Source of the DNA: Euryarchaeota archaeon
GTDB taxonomy: Archaea; Thermoplasmatota; SW-10-69-26; JACQPN01
DNA length: 58,886 nucleotides
Assembly (NCBI GenBank): GCA_016207515.1
Contig: JACQPN010000011.1
Coordinates: 1-58,886, forward strand
Direction: 5' to 3'
How positions within the stretch are numbered: position 1 is the first letter of the stretch; each line of letters begins with the position of its first letter. Both the position numbers and the translations under genes were made by a program. The notes beneath the pieces are model-generated. The model did no database searches. It saw only the letters and a list, made by a program, of their open reading frames with translations, and had not been told where the DNA came from. This document shows, piece by piece, positions 48,351 to 57,191 of the stretch.

Positions 48351-49253
48351 CTAGGCGGCCCCGTTCTTCAAGTCGCCGAGTGTCACGCTTCTCTCGGCAA
48401 ACGCATTGTGCTTGTGGATCGATTCCTCGCTCTCGCAGCGTGCCACAAGGATCGTGTCGTCGGGAAGGTGACCGTGTTTCTTCGCGAACTCCGTGAGCAC
48501 CTCACGGACGATGTCCTCGACGAACAGGGGTCTCCCGTGGGCCTGAAGGACAAGCTTAGCTTCGTCCCCGCGCTTCAACACTTCGAACGTGGGCGCCGAT
48601 TGGCAGCTTTCCACAAGTTCGATGAGTTCGTCCGCATCAATCGCGTCCAACTGATGCGTCTCCACTTCGAGTGTCGTGCGGTTGCGCTGATTATGCGTCG
48701 GACCCGGCGCTTCCTTCGGCATCTTGCGCGTCTCGGGCCACGCCTCGCCCATGAGCTCACGCACCGTCTGCATGGCGCATGGGCACGCGTTCATCCCCAC
48801 GACCTCCACGCCGATGGTTCTCCACGTCTTTTTTCCGCGGATAGCCACCGCCCGGGCGCCAAGGGCGTAGGGTTCGTAGAGCGAGAGGCCGGAGGGGTTG
48901 CGGCGTTTCATGAAATAATCCGTGAGCATCCGTACTTCGGCGACCGTCGCGTAGCCGTGTTTCTGGAGAAGGTCTTCGGCGATCGCACCCGCGAGGCCTT
49001 CGAGGCTCTGCGAGGGGTCGCGAACGAGTTTTTCGAGGGTCTCGTTCACCGCCTCGAGGTTACGCGACATGTGTATGCCGCGTTGGGTCCCCGGAAGGTC
49101 CACGAAGGCGTCGATGGTCGGCGTGAAGACCGTGTAGTCGCGTTTTCCCGGCCGAAGCACCCGCACGAGTTTCTTGACCCCTGTGACGCCGACACGGGTC
49201 AGTTTCAACTCGTGGTTCGCTCGTAGCGCTTGGACGTCCGGAAGGAGGACCAT
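48351..49253 (-). CDS. mptA: GTP cyclohydrolase MptA/FolE2
   Basis: 300 residues of the FolE2/MptA (GTP cyclohydrolase IB/IV) family, shown by GMNACPCAMQTVRE (metal/active-site Cys, about 153-166), PTHNQRNRTTLEVET and ARCESEESIHKHNAFAE near the end. The family opens GTP to dihydroneopterin triphosphate (FolE2) or its cyclic phosphate (MptA). Position beside queD and queC favours supply of preQ0, but an archaeal pterin role is also possible. Divergent from queD across about 150 nt. Confidence 0.9.
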   Translation of the reverse strand: MVLLPDVQALRANHELKLTRVGVTGVKKLVRVLRPGKRDYTVFTPTIDAFVDLPGTQRGIHMSRNLEAVNETLEKLVRDPSQSLEGLAGAIAEDLLQKHGYATVAEVRMLTDYFMKRRNPSGLSLYEPYALGARAVAIRGKKTWRTIGVEVVGMNACPCAMQTVRELMGEAWPETRKMPKEAPGPTHNQRNRTTLEVETHQLDAIDADELIELVESCQSAPTFEVLKRGDEAKLVLQAHGRPLFVEDIVREVLTEFAKKHGHLPDDTILVARCESEESIHKHNAFAERSVTLGDLKNGAA

Positions 49254-49400
49254 GGGGACAGGCCTCTATTAGCGACGTCTCCTTTAGACTTTCGGGGGGA
49301 AGTCACCCCGAAACAACCGCGACGACCCGTGCCCCGACGGGTGGCCGACCCCGACGGACCGGGCACAAACCCTATAAACCGCGTCCCTTGTTGGCGACTC

Positions 49401-49877
49401 GTGCAACTTCGGATCGACGGTTGGCGTAGCGGCGTGCGCTTCGCTGCGTCCCACATCATCCCCCGGCACGAGACGTGCGGGCGACTCCACGGGCACACAT
49501 ACGCGCTCCACGTGATGCTCGAAGGCGAGCCGGGGCCCGACGGCTTCATCATGGACTTCAACATCGTGAAGGCGGCGCTACGGCGCGTCGCCGATTCCCT
49601 CGACCACAAACTCCTCCTACCGGCCCTCGACAGGACGATGCCGGTGACGAAGGCGGGCGGATCCCTAAGTTTCGAGATAGGGGAGAAGAAGTACATGGTC
49701 CCGGCCGCCGACGTGGAACTGCTTCCGATCCCGCGCTCGTCGGCCGAGAACCTCTCCGGCTTCGTGCTTGAGTCGCTGCTCAAGGAAGTCGACTTCCCCT
49801 CGAATGTGAAGCGCGTCGAGGTGGGTGTCGACGAGGGTTACGGAAAAGGGGCTTTCTCGGGTCGGTCGCTCCATTGA
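49401..49877 (+). CDS. queD: 6-carboxytetrahydropterin synthase QueD
   Basis: 158 residues from GTG 49401, about 25-30 nt after CCCTATAAACC, so leaderless. Zinc and catalytic residues are in FAASHIIPRHETCGRLHGHTY (His, Cys and the His pair, about 14-34), then MDFNIVKAALRRVADSLDHKLL. The family turns dihydroneopterin triphosphate into carboxytetrahydropterin, the second step to preQ0. Overlaps queC by 4 nt. Confidence 0.9.
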   Translation: MQLRIDGWRSGVRFAASHIIPRHETCGRLHGHTYALHVMLEGEPGPDGFIMDFNIVKAALRRVADSLDHKLLLPALDRTMPVTKAGGSLSFEIGEKKYMVPAADVELLPIPRSSAENLSGFVLESLLKEVDFPSNVKRVEVGVDEGYGKGAFSGRSLH

Positions 49878-50653
49878 GTGTTGCGGTCTGTCTCGTTTCC
49901 GGCGGCCTCGATTCCACGGTGGCTGCGGCGATCGCCAAGGCCGAAGGCTTCACACTCCACGGGCTCACGATCGATTATGGTCAGCGCCATCGAAGGGAGA
50001 TCGAGGCGGCGCGGCAAGTCGCGAAGAAGCTGGGTTTCCTCGGACACATCACGGTAAGGGTCGACCTTTCGGCATTCGGCGGCTCGGCGCTCACTGACCG
50101 GAAGATGAAGGTCCCAAGAGGGCGCTCGGCCCGCGAAATGTCCTCCGACATCCCCGTCACGTACGTCCCGGCGAGGAACACGGTGATGCTCTCGATCGCG
50201 CTTGCGTATGCCGAGGTGATCGAGGCGGAGGCCATTTTCATCGGCGCCAACGCGATAGATTACTCTGGGTACCCGGATTGCCGCCCCGAGTACATGGAAA
50301 GTTTCGAACGGATGGCCGGCCTCGCGACCAAACGCGGGGTGGGCGGAGAAGCGACGAAGATCCGCGCGCCGCTCATACACTTGACTAAGGCCGCGATCGT
50401 GGAGTTGGGGACAAAACTCGGGGCGCCGCTCGACCTGACGTGGAGTTGTTACCTGGGGGGGAAACGGCCGTGCGGGACCTGCGATTCCTGCATTCTCCGC
50501 GCGAAAGGGTTCGAGGAGGCGGAACTCGCGGACCCGGCGTTGAAGAGCACAGCGCGGGGAAAAAAAGGCGGACGAGCCGGCTCAAGCAATAAGGAAAGGG
50601 GGCGCCTGCCCGGACGTAGGCTTGGCGGAGCGCGAAGGCCAGGAGGGCGCTGA
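49874..50653 (+). CDS. queC: 7-cyano-7-deazaguanine synthase QueC
   Basis: 259 residues from TTG 49874, overlapping the queD stop. PP-loop SGGLDST (about 9-15), [25 protein letters not shown] and the zinc site with Cys in [16 protein letters not shown] (about 195-210). It makes preQ0 from carboxydeazaguanine, ATP and ammonia, giving the substrate of TgtA. The last 40 residues are a Gly/Arg-rich extension. QueE, the step between QueD and QueC, is not in this window. Confidence 0.93.
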   Translation: MSVAVCLVSGGLDSTVAAAIAKAEGFTLHGLTIDYGQRHRREIEAARQVAKKLGFLGHITVRVDLSAFGGSALTDRKMKVPRGRSAREMSSDIPVTYVPARNTVMLSIALAYAEVIEAEAIFIGANAIDYSGYPDCRPEYMESFERMAGLATKRGVGGEATKIRAPLIHLTKAAIVELGTKLGAPLDLTWSCYLGGKRPCGTCDSCILRAKGFEEAELADPALKSTARGKKGGRAGSSNKERGRLPGRRLGGARRPGGR

Positions 50654-50654
50654 C

Positions 50655-51347
50655 GTGGACACCATCATCGCGGCCCAAGGCCTCGGTAAGCGCTACAGGT
50701 CCGGCGAACTTTCGGTAAGCGCCCTCGACGAAGTGAATCTCAAGGTCGAGAAGGGCGAGATGGTCGCTATCATGGGGCCGTCCGGCTGTGGCAAGACCAC
50801 GTTACTGAACTGCCTTGCCGGCCTCGATGACCCAACAAGCGGCAGAGTCGAGCTTGAAGGACGGGACCTGTCCAAGATGAGCGACGACGAGCGCACGGGT
50901 TATCGCGCGAGGCGCATCGGCTTCGTCTTCCAGGCGTTCAACCTTCTCCCCGTCCTTACGGCCGTCGAGAACGTGGAGCTGCCGCTTCTCGTCACCGGCA
51001 CGGCCGCGCGCGATTCGCGCCGTCGTGCAGAGGAGGCGTTGGCGCTCGTCGGCCTCGCCGCGCGTGTCAACAACCGCCCCAAGGAGCTTTCCGGCGGTGA
51101 GCAGCAGCGGGTGGCGATCGCAAGGAGCATCGTGAACAGGCCCGCCATGGTCTTTGCCGACGAACCCACAGGAAACCTCGACGGGAAGACGGGGGCCGAG
51201 GTCCTCGATATACTCAGGCGTTTCCACCGGGAGAACGGGGAGACGTTCGTCGTGGTGACGCACGATCCAGGGATCGCACGGATGGCGGATCGCGTCGTCC
51301 AGATGGACTCGGGCCGTGTCGTCGGCGAGGAAAGGAACGGTAGATAG
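50655..51347 (+). CDS. MacB/LolD-type ABC transporter ATPase
   Basis: 230 residues from GTG 50655, eight nt after AGGAGGG. Walker [10 protein letters not shown] (about 36-44), signature [10 protein letters not shown], Walker [13 protein letters not shown] and switch His in VVVTHDP are complete. The [10 protein letters not shown] form marks the MacB/LolD/FtsE branch that works with FtsX-like permeases, and such a permease is the next gene. Typical jobs are lipoprotein release, peptide export or mechanical signalling. Confidence 0.92.
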   Translation: MDTIIAAQGLGKRYRSGELSVSALDEVNLKVEKGEMVAIMGPSGCGKTTLLNCLAGLDDPTSGRVELEGRDLSKMSDDERTGYRARRIGFVFQAFNLLPVLTAVENVELPLLVTGTAARDSRRRAEEALALVGLAARVNNRPKELSGGEQQRVAIARSIVNRPAMVFADEPTGNLDGKTGAEVLDILRRFHRENGETFVVVTHDPGIARMADRVVQMDSGRVVGEERNGR

Positions 51348-51375
51348 GGGTGGCGCCGCCCGCCTTCGAAGAGGG

Positions 51376-54300
51376 GTGAGCGTGGCAGGCGAAGACACCG
51401 TGCTTCTCATCGCGGCCCTCGCAGGCGTCGGCGCGACACTTCTCATGGCGTTGAGGCGCCCCGTCCTTACCCGCCTCGGCTTGAGGAACTTCGGTCGGCG
51501 TCGCGGCGAGACGGTAATCGTGATCCTCGGGCTCATGATAGGGACGGCCATCATCAGCAGTTCGCTTGTGACGGGCGACTCGACTAGTCACGGGATACGG
51601 AAGAACGTCTACGACGGCCTCGGCGAGATCGACGAGGTCGTGGCCATCAGCGGGAATTTCTACTTCCCTCAATCGGCGTTCTCGGCGCTGGCAGCGGACC
51701 CGGCCCTCCAAGGGAAGATCGATGCCGCATCGCCGATGATACTGCAATCCGTCGCCGTCACGTTGGACCGGACGGGCCAATCCGAATCCGTGGTCGACCT
51801 GCAGGCGTTCGACCCCGTCCTCGACCGGCCCTTCGGAGGCTTCGAGGCGCAAGGCACTACGAGATACGGGGACGAGTTGGCAACCGGCGGAGTCTACATC
51901 AACGAGCGCCTCGCAAACGCGCTCGACGCCCAAGAGGGCGACACGCTGTCCGTCTCGTACGGGCGGGCCTCCTCGCCGCTCATCCCCGTGCTTTTCAACT
52001 TCAGCGGAAACCTCGTGTTGGCGACAGGGACCACGGGCCCCGACGGGAATCCGTCGTACACGCACGCCCCGAACGACGAGTACACCTTCGGTTTCGACGT
52101 TGGACGCGACGCAGCCGCGATCTCCGTCATCCTCGCTTGGCCCCCGCAAGCGGCCACCGACCTCGACCTCGAACTCCTCGCCCCGGGCGGGTCAAGGGTC
52201 ATCAATGGAAACGGGACGGCCACGGCGCCAGACCTTCCCGTGGTCCTCAACGTCTCCGGGCCCGTGAGGCAGGGGGACTGGTCTGCGAACGTCCACGCGA
52301 AGTCGGCGCGTAACCAACCCTTCGTCCTGCGCGTCCTCGTCTTCTACGAGGTCTACGATTTCGAGACGGCCAAACGCATGGTCGACGACCTTCGCCGCGA
52401 AGCCGGAGGGGAGGCGGAGCGCGTCGAGGAGGCGCTTAGACAGGGACCGACGAGCGAGAAGAGGAACGTAACCATCACACGGATCGTGGAGGACAAGGGC
52501 AAGGGGAACCAGTTCATCTCGCCGAGCGTCTTCATGCGCCTCGACGACGCGCAGACGATGCTTTTGCAGGCGGGGAGGATCAACCTCATCAAGGTGACCA
52601 ACCCCGGAGGCGTCGAGGAAGGCGCGACCACCTCGACTGCGGCCGCTTCGGCGCTGAACGCGAGTCTCGAAACCATGAAGGCCGCCGACGCGTCGCCCGC
52701 CGTGAAGAGCCTGCGTGTCGTGACCCTCAAGGCCAATTACCTGGCCGCGGCCGATCGTGCCGGAGAACTCTTCTCACAGCTGCTCACGCTGCTCGGCTCC
52801 TTCACCATCCTCGCCGGCCTCATGCTCATAGTGAACATCTTCGTGATGCTGTCCGAGGAGAGGAAGACCGAGCTCGGCATCTCGCGCGCTATCGGCCTCA
52901 AACAAGGCGACCTCGTCCTCATGCTCCTTACCGAAGGGCTCGTCTACGCGGTCGCGGCGGCCGCGGTCGGCACCATCGTAGGCCTCGGCCTCTCTTACGC
53001 GCTTCTCCAGGCGTTCAATGGCATATGGGCGTCGAACATCTCGCTTACTATCCCCTTCCACCCCCGTCTCGAAAGCATGGTCCTTGCGTTCGCCGCGGGC
53101 ATCCTGATGAGCATCGCAGCAATACTCTTCACCGCGACCAGGGTTTCGCGGTTGAACGTCGTCAGGGCGATCCGCCAACTCGACGATCCGCCCGGGAAAA
53201 GCGGCCCGAACACGTTCCTCCTCGGAGTCACGCTTGCGGCGTGCGGCGCGGGCGTGACCGTGTACGGCGTCGTAGCGAACGCGTTCTCGTCCAAGGTCAT
53301 CGGTCCGCCGGTGGCGTTATTCGGTCTCCTTCTTTCGGCGGGGCGTTTCACTGCGGACAAGCGCGCCGTCCCTTTGATGGCGGCCGCCATCTTCGCCTAC
53401 ACCCTTTGGACCGTCTTTTCCGTTCCGCCGGCCGGCGGCGTCGAGGGCATCGCCATGGGGCCGGCCCGCGGGCTGGTTCTCGTTCTCTCCGCGACGGCCC
53501 TCATAGTCTCGGGACGTACGCCTTTGGAGGCTCTTGCAAGGCCGCTTCTTCGAAGCCGCCGCGATCTTCCCGTGGTCAGGGTCGCTTCATCCTACCCCCT
53601 CCAGAAACGCTTCCGGACGGGGCTCACGGTCGCGATGTTCGCGCTCGTCATCCTCGTCGTCATGCTCTTCTCGATCCTCTTCTCGGTCCTGACGCCGGAT
53701 CTCAAGGAGCAGTCAGGGGGGTACGACGTCCTAGCGACCTCCACCGTCCCCACCGACGACCTGGCGGCGCATCTACGGGGCGCGGGCGGCGACGCGACGG
53801 TGTTTCAAGGCGTGTCGAGTGTGACGAACACTCTCTACGCGGACGTCCCCGGTGGCACCCTCATCACCATTTCCGGAAAGCCGGTCCGTTATCGCGGCCC
53901 CCCCGAGGACCGCGTCTACGGTGTGGACGCAGCGTTTCGCGACACCGCCGATTTCTCGTACGAGGAGATCCTCCCCGGCTACGCCTCGCAGCGTGAAGTG
54001 CACGACGCCTTGGTATCGCGAATGGATGTCATCGTCATCTCCCGCATCTACACGTTCGATGAGAACAACCAACCGGGCGGCCACCACGTCGGGGAGATCT
54101 TGACGATGGACCTTCCCGGCGGGGCCCGCAATTTCACCGTCATCGGCATACAGTCCCAGGTCTACTACCAAGGCGTCTTCGTCGGCAAGGACGCGTTGAA
54201 ACGTGATTTCAACCAACTCCACGGCCAGTACCTGATGAAGGTGGCCTCCGGAGTGGACGCGAAGGCGAAGGCAAAGGACCTCGAAGCCGCCTTCAAGGAC

Positions 54301-54762
54301 ATCGGCCTCGACGCCGTCTCGATCGACGAGGACGTGGCAAACTACATCGCAGAGACGCGCCAACTCTACACGCTCTTCCAGGTCTACTTGGGGCTCGGCC
54401 TCGTCGTCGGGGTCGCAAGCCTCGGAGTCGTCACGGCCCGCGCCGTCATCGAACGACGGCAGGAGATGGGGATGCTGCGCGCGATCGGCTTCACCCGCAA
54501 GATGATCCAGAAGGCGTTCGTGATGGAGGCCGTCCTCTCGACGTCGCTCGGGATATTCGCCGGCCTTCTCATCGGGATCGTGGTCGCTTACGGCGTCTAC
54601 GAGCAGAGCCTGAAGCAATTGGGTATCGCGTTCTCACTACCAGTCGTAGACATGGCGTTCATCCTCGTCGTCGCATACGTCGCGACGTTCATCACCACGT
54701 ACTGGCCGGCGCGTGGAGCATCGAGGATAAGCCCCGCAGAGGCCATCAGGTACATCGAATAG
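51376..54762 (+). CDS. giant FtsX/MacB-type ABC permease
   Basis: 1128 residues from GTG 51376 (GTG 51382 also possible). One N-terminal span pair, a long outer domain, three spans with an FtsX repeat (about 480-600), further spans (about 620-710), a second outer domain and a final FtsX repeat with three spans (about 1000-1125) ending PARGASRISPAEAIRYIE. The first outer domain includes an inserted beta module (about 205-325, ATDLDLELLAPGGSRV) like a pre-peptidase C-terminal or P-type domain. It forms a transporter with the preceding ATPase. The substrate is unknown. Confidence 0.88.
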   Translation: MSVAGEDTVLLIAALAGVGATLLMALRRPVLTRLGLRNFGRRRGETVIVILGLMIGTAIISSSLVTGDSTSHGIRKNVYDGLGEIDEVVAISGNFYFPQSAFSALAADPALQGKIDAASPMILQSVAVTLDRTGQSESVVDLQAFDPVLDRPFGGFEAQGTTRYGDELATGGVYINERLANALDAQEGDTLSVSYGRASSPLIPVLFNFSGNLVLATGTTGPDGNPSYTHAPNDEYTFGFDVGRDAAAISVILAWPPQAATDLDLELLAPGGSRVINGNGTATAPDLPVVLNVSGPVRQGDWSANVHAKSARNQPFVLRVLVFYEVYDFETAKRMVDDLRREAGGEAERVEEALRQGPTSEKRNVTITRIVEDKGKGNQFISPSVFMRLDDAQTMLLQAGRINLIKVTNPGGVEEGATTSTAAASALNASLETMKAADASPAVKSLRVVTLKANYLAAADRAGELFSQLLTLLGSFTILAGLMLIVNIFVMLSEERKTELGISRAIGLKQGDLVLMLLTEGLVYAVAAAAVGTIVGLGLSYALLQAFNGIWASNISLTIPFHPRLESMVLAFAAGILMSIAAILFTATRVSRLNVVRAIRQLDDPPGKSGPNTFLLGVTLAACGAGVTVYGVVANAFSSKVIGPPVALFGLLLSAGRFTADKRAVPLMAAAIFAYTLWTVFSVPPAGGVEGIAMGPARGLVLVLSATALIVSGRTPLEALARPLLRSRRDLPVVRVASSYPLQKRFRTGLTVAMFALVILVVMLFSILFSVLTPDLKEQSGGYDVLATSTVPTDDLAAHLRGAGGDATVFQGVSSVTNTLYADVPGGTLITISGKPVRYRGPPEDRVYGVDAAFRDTADFSYEEILPGYASQREVHDALVSRMDVIVISRIYTFDENNQPGGHHVGEILTMDLPGGARNFTVIGIQSQVYYQGVFVGKDALKRDFNQLHGQYLMKVASGVDAKAKAKDLEAAFKDIGLDAVSIDEDVANYIAETRQLYTLFQVYLGLGLVVGVASLGVVTARAVIERRQEMGMLRAIGFTRKMIQKAFVMEAVLSTSLGIFAGLLIGIVVAYGVYEQSLKQLGIAFSLPVVDMAFILVVAYVATFITTYWPARGASRISPAEAIRYIE

Positions 54763-54842
54763 GGCACGCCCGCTTTCCGCGACGCGACGGCGCGGCAGAC
54801 GAACTGCGTCAACGGACGGCGTGTCCAAAGAAGAGAGGCAGA

Positions 54843-54866
54843 GGGCCGGACACGAGTGCCCGGCCC
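54843..54866. terminator. hairpin between convergent genes
   Basis: GGGCCGG (54843-54849) and CCGGCCC (54860-54866) are exact complements with a 10-nt loop, between the permease stop (54762) and the stop of the convergent regulator gene (54904). Confidence 0.45.
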
Positions 54867-54903
54867 GGATGGGTCCTTTGGTTGTAGGTGCCTTGAGACC
54901 CGC

Positions 54904-56121
54904 TCAAGCCGTTACTATCGTTGATTTGACGGCCACGACGGTCGCCGTGGGGGACATCGCGCCTTCGTCCTTGTGCATCATCTGGAGGAGAACGCCCATC
55001 TTCTCGCGGCACGGGCAGAGGAACGCGTTCTTCCCGTCGCGCTCTTCGACGATGAGCCCGGACTTCACGAGTTTCTTCAGATGCCAGTTGATGGTCGTCG
55101 TCGAGACGCCCATGGCGTTCGCGATCTCGGCCCGGTACGACCACGGGTGCTCGCTGATGAAGTTCAGTAGACGCATCGCCTGCGGGTCGCGTCCGATCGC
55201 CACCAGGTCGCGTTCGTCGCGCGACACCTCGCCGCCGTTCTGGTAATAGAGACGGTTGTGGCCGTCGCCCGATTCGACGACCATGCCCTCGGTCATCAGG
55301 CGGCGCAGGTGGTACATCACGGTCGTGTAACCGATGCCGGCTAGGGCGCTTATCCCGTTCGCGGTGATGCCCGTGCGTCCGGTCACGATGTCGAAGACGG
55401 CCTTGCGCGTCTTGTTCTCGAGGCTCGCAGCCCCCCGCATCCGATGGTATAGGACGAAAACGGGCGCGAAGACGAGTACGCCTACGGCGGCGACCATCGC
55501 GAGGTCGGCGCGCTGCTCGGTCGAACGGATCGTCGGCGCTACGTTCGATTGGGTGCGCCGGATGGAATTGGAGGCGATCGGTCGATCGACCTCGCCGGCC
55601 TCGAACCTGCTCTTTGGTTTGGTGGGAGTCGACTCCGACGAGACGGAGGTCGGGGCTTGGGAGGTGTACCCCGCGGTGTCGTCGACGTTCGCGAGGCTCA
55701 TCAGGCGATCCATGCCCGCGCCGGACGTGTCGTCGAACGTGATGAGGTTCCAGTCCTCGGCGCCCGCCATGGAGAAGTCCCTCGGTTGCATGTAGATCGA
55801 CGCTATTGCCCTCGGAGTCTCGGGGTCGAACCCGGTCGCGGGCCCGGAATCGACGATCACCGCATGGTACATCGGCTCGAAGACGACTGCATCTTCGACC
55901 GCCTCGTCGTTCGCTTCGACGATCGTGTCCACTTCTTCGCCCGGGACCATCTCGGGCATGATGACGAATCCGAGGAGGCGGTCGTCGCCGATCGTGGTGC
56001 CGTCACGTGTTCCCACCTCGGCCCCTAGAACGAGTTCCGGGTCGCCTGCCGTAGCTCCTGCCGCGATGAACGTGATGACGAAAGCCCCGAAGAGGGCGAG
56101 GAAGTTCGTGCTGACCTTCAT
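54904..56121 (-). CDS. membrane-anchored regulator with two winged helices
   Basis: 405 residues from ATG 56121, which overlaps the stop of the preceding gene. A signal sequence (about 1-24), an extracellular region (about 25-205), one span (about 210-230) and then, on the cytoplasmic side, two winged helices (about 237-300, GITANGISALAGIGYTTVMYH, and 305-375, EIANAMGVSTTTINWHLKKL). This would carry an outside signal directly to DNA, like one-component membrane regulators. The outer part may sense the secreted protein encoded just upstream in the same operon. Confidence 0.82.
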   Translation of the reverse strand: MKVSTNFLALFGAFVITFIAAGATAGDPELVLGAEVGTRDGTTIGDDRLLGFVIMPEMVPGEEVDTIVEANDEAVEDAVVFEPMYHAVIVDSGPATGFDPETPRAIASIYMQPRDFSMAGAEDWNLITFDDTSGAGMDRLMSLANVDDTAGYTSQAPTSVSSESTPTKPKSRFEAGEVDRPIASNSIRRTQSNVAPTIRSTEQRADLAMVAAVGVLVFAPVFVLYHRMRGAASLENKTRKAVFDIVTGRTGITANGISALAGIGYTTVMYHLRRLMTEGMVVESGDGHNRLYYQNGGEVSRDERDLVAIGRDPQAMRLLNFISEHPWSYRAEIANAMGVSTTTINWHLKKLVKSGLIVEERDGKNAFLCPCREKMGVLLQMMHKDEGAMSPTATVVAVKSTIVTA

Positions 56122-56600
56122 CAGCTCACTCTCCCGTCGATGGTCCATTCGCCGACCGAAGGGGTCGCCGCCGAACCGGTCACGCGGACCGATCCGGTGA
56201 AAGCGCCAGTGGCACGCGCGGAACAACCGAGAACGGGCGCCGTAGTGGCGCCGATGAGGACTGTACACGTCTGCGAGGACGTTCCATCAATCGTGACCGT
56301 AAGTTTGCCGGTAAAACCCATTCGATAGACGGCCCACACACGAACGCTCGCCTCTAGGTCCTCGCCCGGCCCTTGGAAATACCGTTCGCATGAGGTCTCC
56401 GTGGGCGCCAGCTGGTATTCGCCGGTCTCCGGATCGCCGCAGGGGTTGCTTGCGGGCGGGAAACCGCTTGTCCCATTGATCGTCCCGTCGTAGACGAGGA
56501 CCGAGACGTAATCGCCGGCTGCGACCGCCGGAGTCGAGGGGACGAGCGCGGCTGCGACCAGCACGTTCAGCAACAGGATCTTCGAGACGTTGATCGGCAT
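56121..56600 (-). CDS. small secreted protein, partner of the membrane-anchored regulator
   Basis: 159 residues from ATG 56600, since upstream codons are basic and unlike a signal peptide. Signal peptide (about 1-27), then a beta-rich domain with four Cys that could form two disulfides. Its TGA overlaps the next ATG (TGATG-type), so it is co-translated with the membrane regulator. A ligand, cofactor or sensed substrate of that regulator is an inference from the operon. Confidence 0.7.
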   Translation of the reverse strand: MPINVSKILLLNVLVAAALVPSTPAVAAGDYVSVLVYDGTINGTSGFPPASNPCGDPETGEYQLAPTETSCERYFQGPGEDLEASVRVWAVYRMGFTGKLTVTIDGTSSQTCTVLIGATTAPVLGCSARATGAFTGSVRVTGSAATPSVGEWTIDGRVS

Positions 56601-56905
56601 GCAAGGCCGCGAACCGGCCCCGCGGGCCACGACGGAACGGTGTGATGTCATTGGCAGCACCTACGCCCATGCCTCTCCGGGGAACGGTATTTGAGCGTTC
56701 TTGAACGGCGAATCGTCGGGCAGGGGTGTGTTGTAGAACACCTCTGGCCCATGACAAGGCGTGCGCGCCCATGGGGGGCGCAAGGTGCCCGGTCGCGGGG
56801 AAAACGGCCCGTCACCGCCGGGAGAGGCGCCCCGCCACCCCCGGTTCTGTCTCTTTTCGGGGGTTGGCAGACGGTCTTTCAAGGTTGTCACAATTCGGGG
56901 GGCGT
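56601..56905. other. intergenic region between chromosomal operon and mobile element
   Basis: 305 nt. It contains an imperfect palindrome AGGTGTTCTACAACACACC-like around 56727-56745 and many G/C runs, but no convincing gene. It probably contains the left end of the SWIM/IS6-like element; no terminal inverted repeat could be matched with confidence. Confidence 0.3.
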
Positions 56906-57097
56906 CTATTTGCGACTGGGGGCCCCCATGTTGGTTTTGAGCCATAGTTGGACGGCTTCGGTGAAGGCTTCGCTGATGTTGCCTTTCTTCATGCCTTTCC
57001 GCTTGTAGATTGCCTCTCGAAACTCGGTTTCCAAGTCCGAAGGCAGCACGATGTTCATTCGCACGGTACCCGGCTCCTGTTTCTCTTTCCCCATCAA
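56906..57097 (-). CDS. ribbon-helix-helix protein
   Basis: 63 residues. TVRMNIVLPSDLETEFREAIYKRKGMKKGNISEAFTEAV fits a ribbon-helix-helix fold with a strand, two helices and the KGxxSEA turn. It is divergent from the transposase gene by 94 nt that contain repeats, so it may control transposase expression. It could also be an antitoxin without its toxin. Confidence 0.72.
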   Translation of the reverse strand: MMGKEKQEPGTVRMNIVLPSDLETEFREAIYKRKGMKKGNISEAFTEAVQLWLKTNMGAPSRK

Positions 57098-57191
57098 CCA
57101 GTAAGAAGCAACTCCCCGAATATAAAGTTATACACACATGCACAAAACTCAAGTATGTGGGTGTATATGCAGACATGCACGGAAGTAGCGC
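57098..57191. promoter_or_regulatory. divergent regulatory region with direct and inverted repeats
   Basis: ACATGCAC occurs at 57136-57143 and 57173-57180. TATACACACAT (57130-57140) and ATGTGGGTGTATA (57155-57167) form an imperfect inverted repeat. AATATAAAGTTATA at about 57118-57131 supplies A/T boxes for one or both genes. It is a likely operator for the ribbon-helix-helix protein. Confidence 0.5.

Noticed and set aside
48282-49226. Plus-strand frame of 314 codons
   Set aside because: Antisense to mptA/folE2, which has clear family motifs.
51214-52149. Minus-strand frame of 311 codons
   Set aside because: Antisense to the ABC ATPase end and permease start; no independent promoter or motif.
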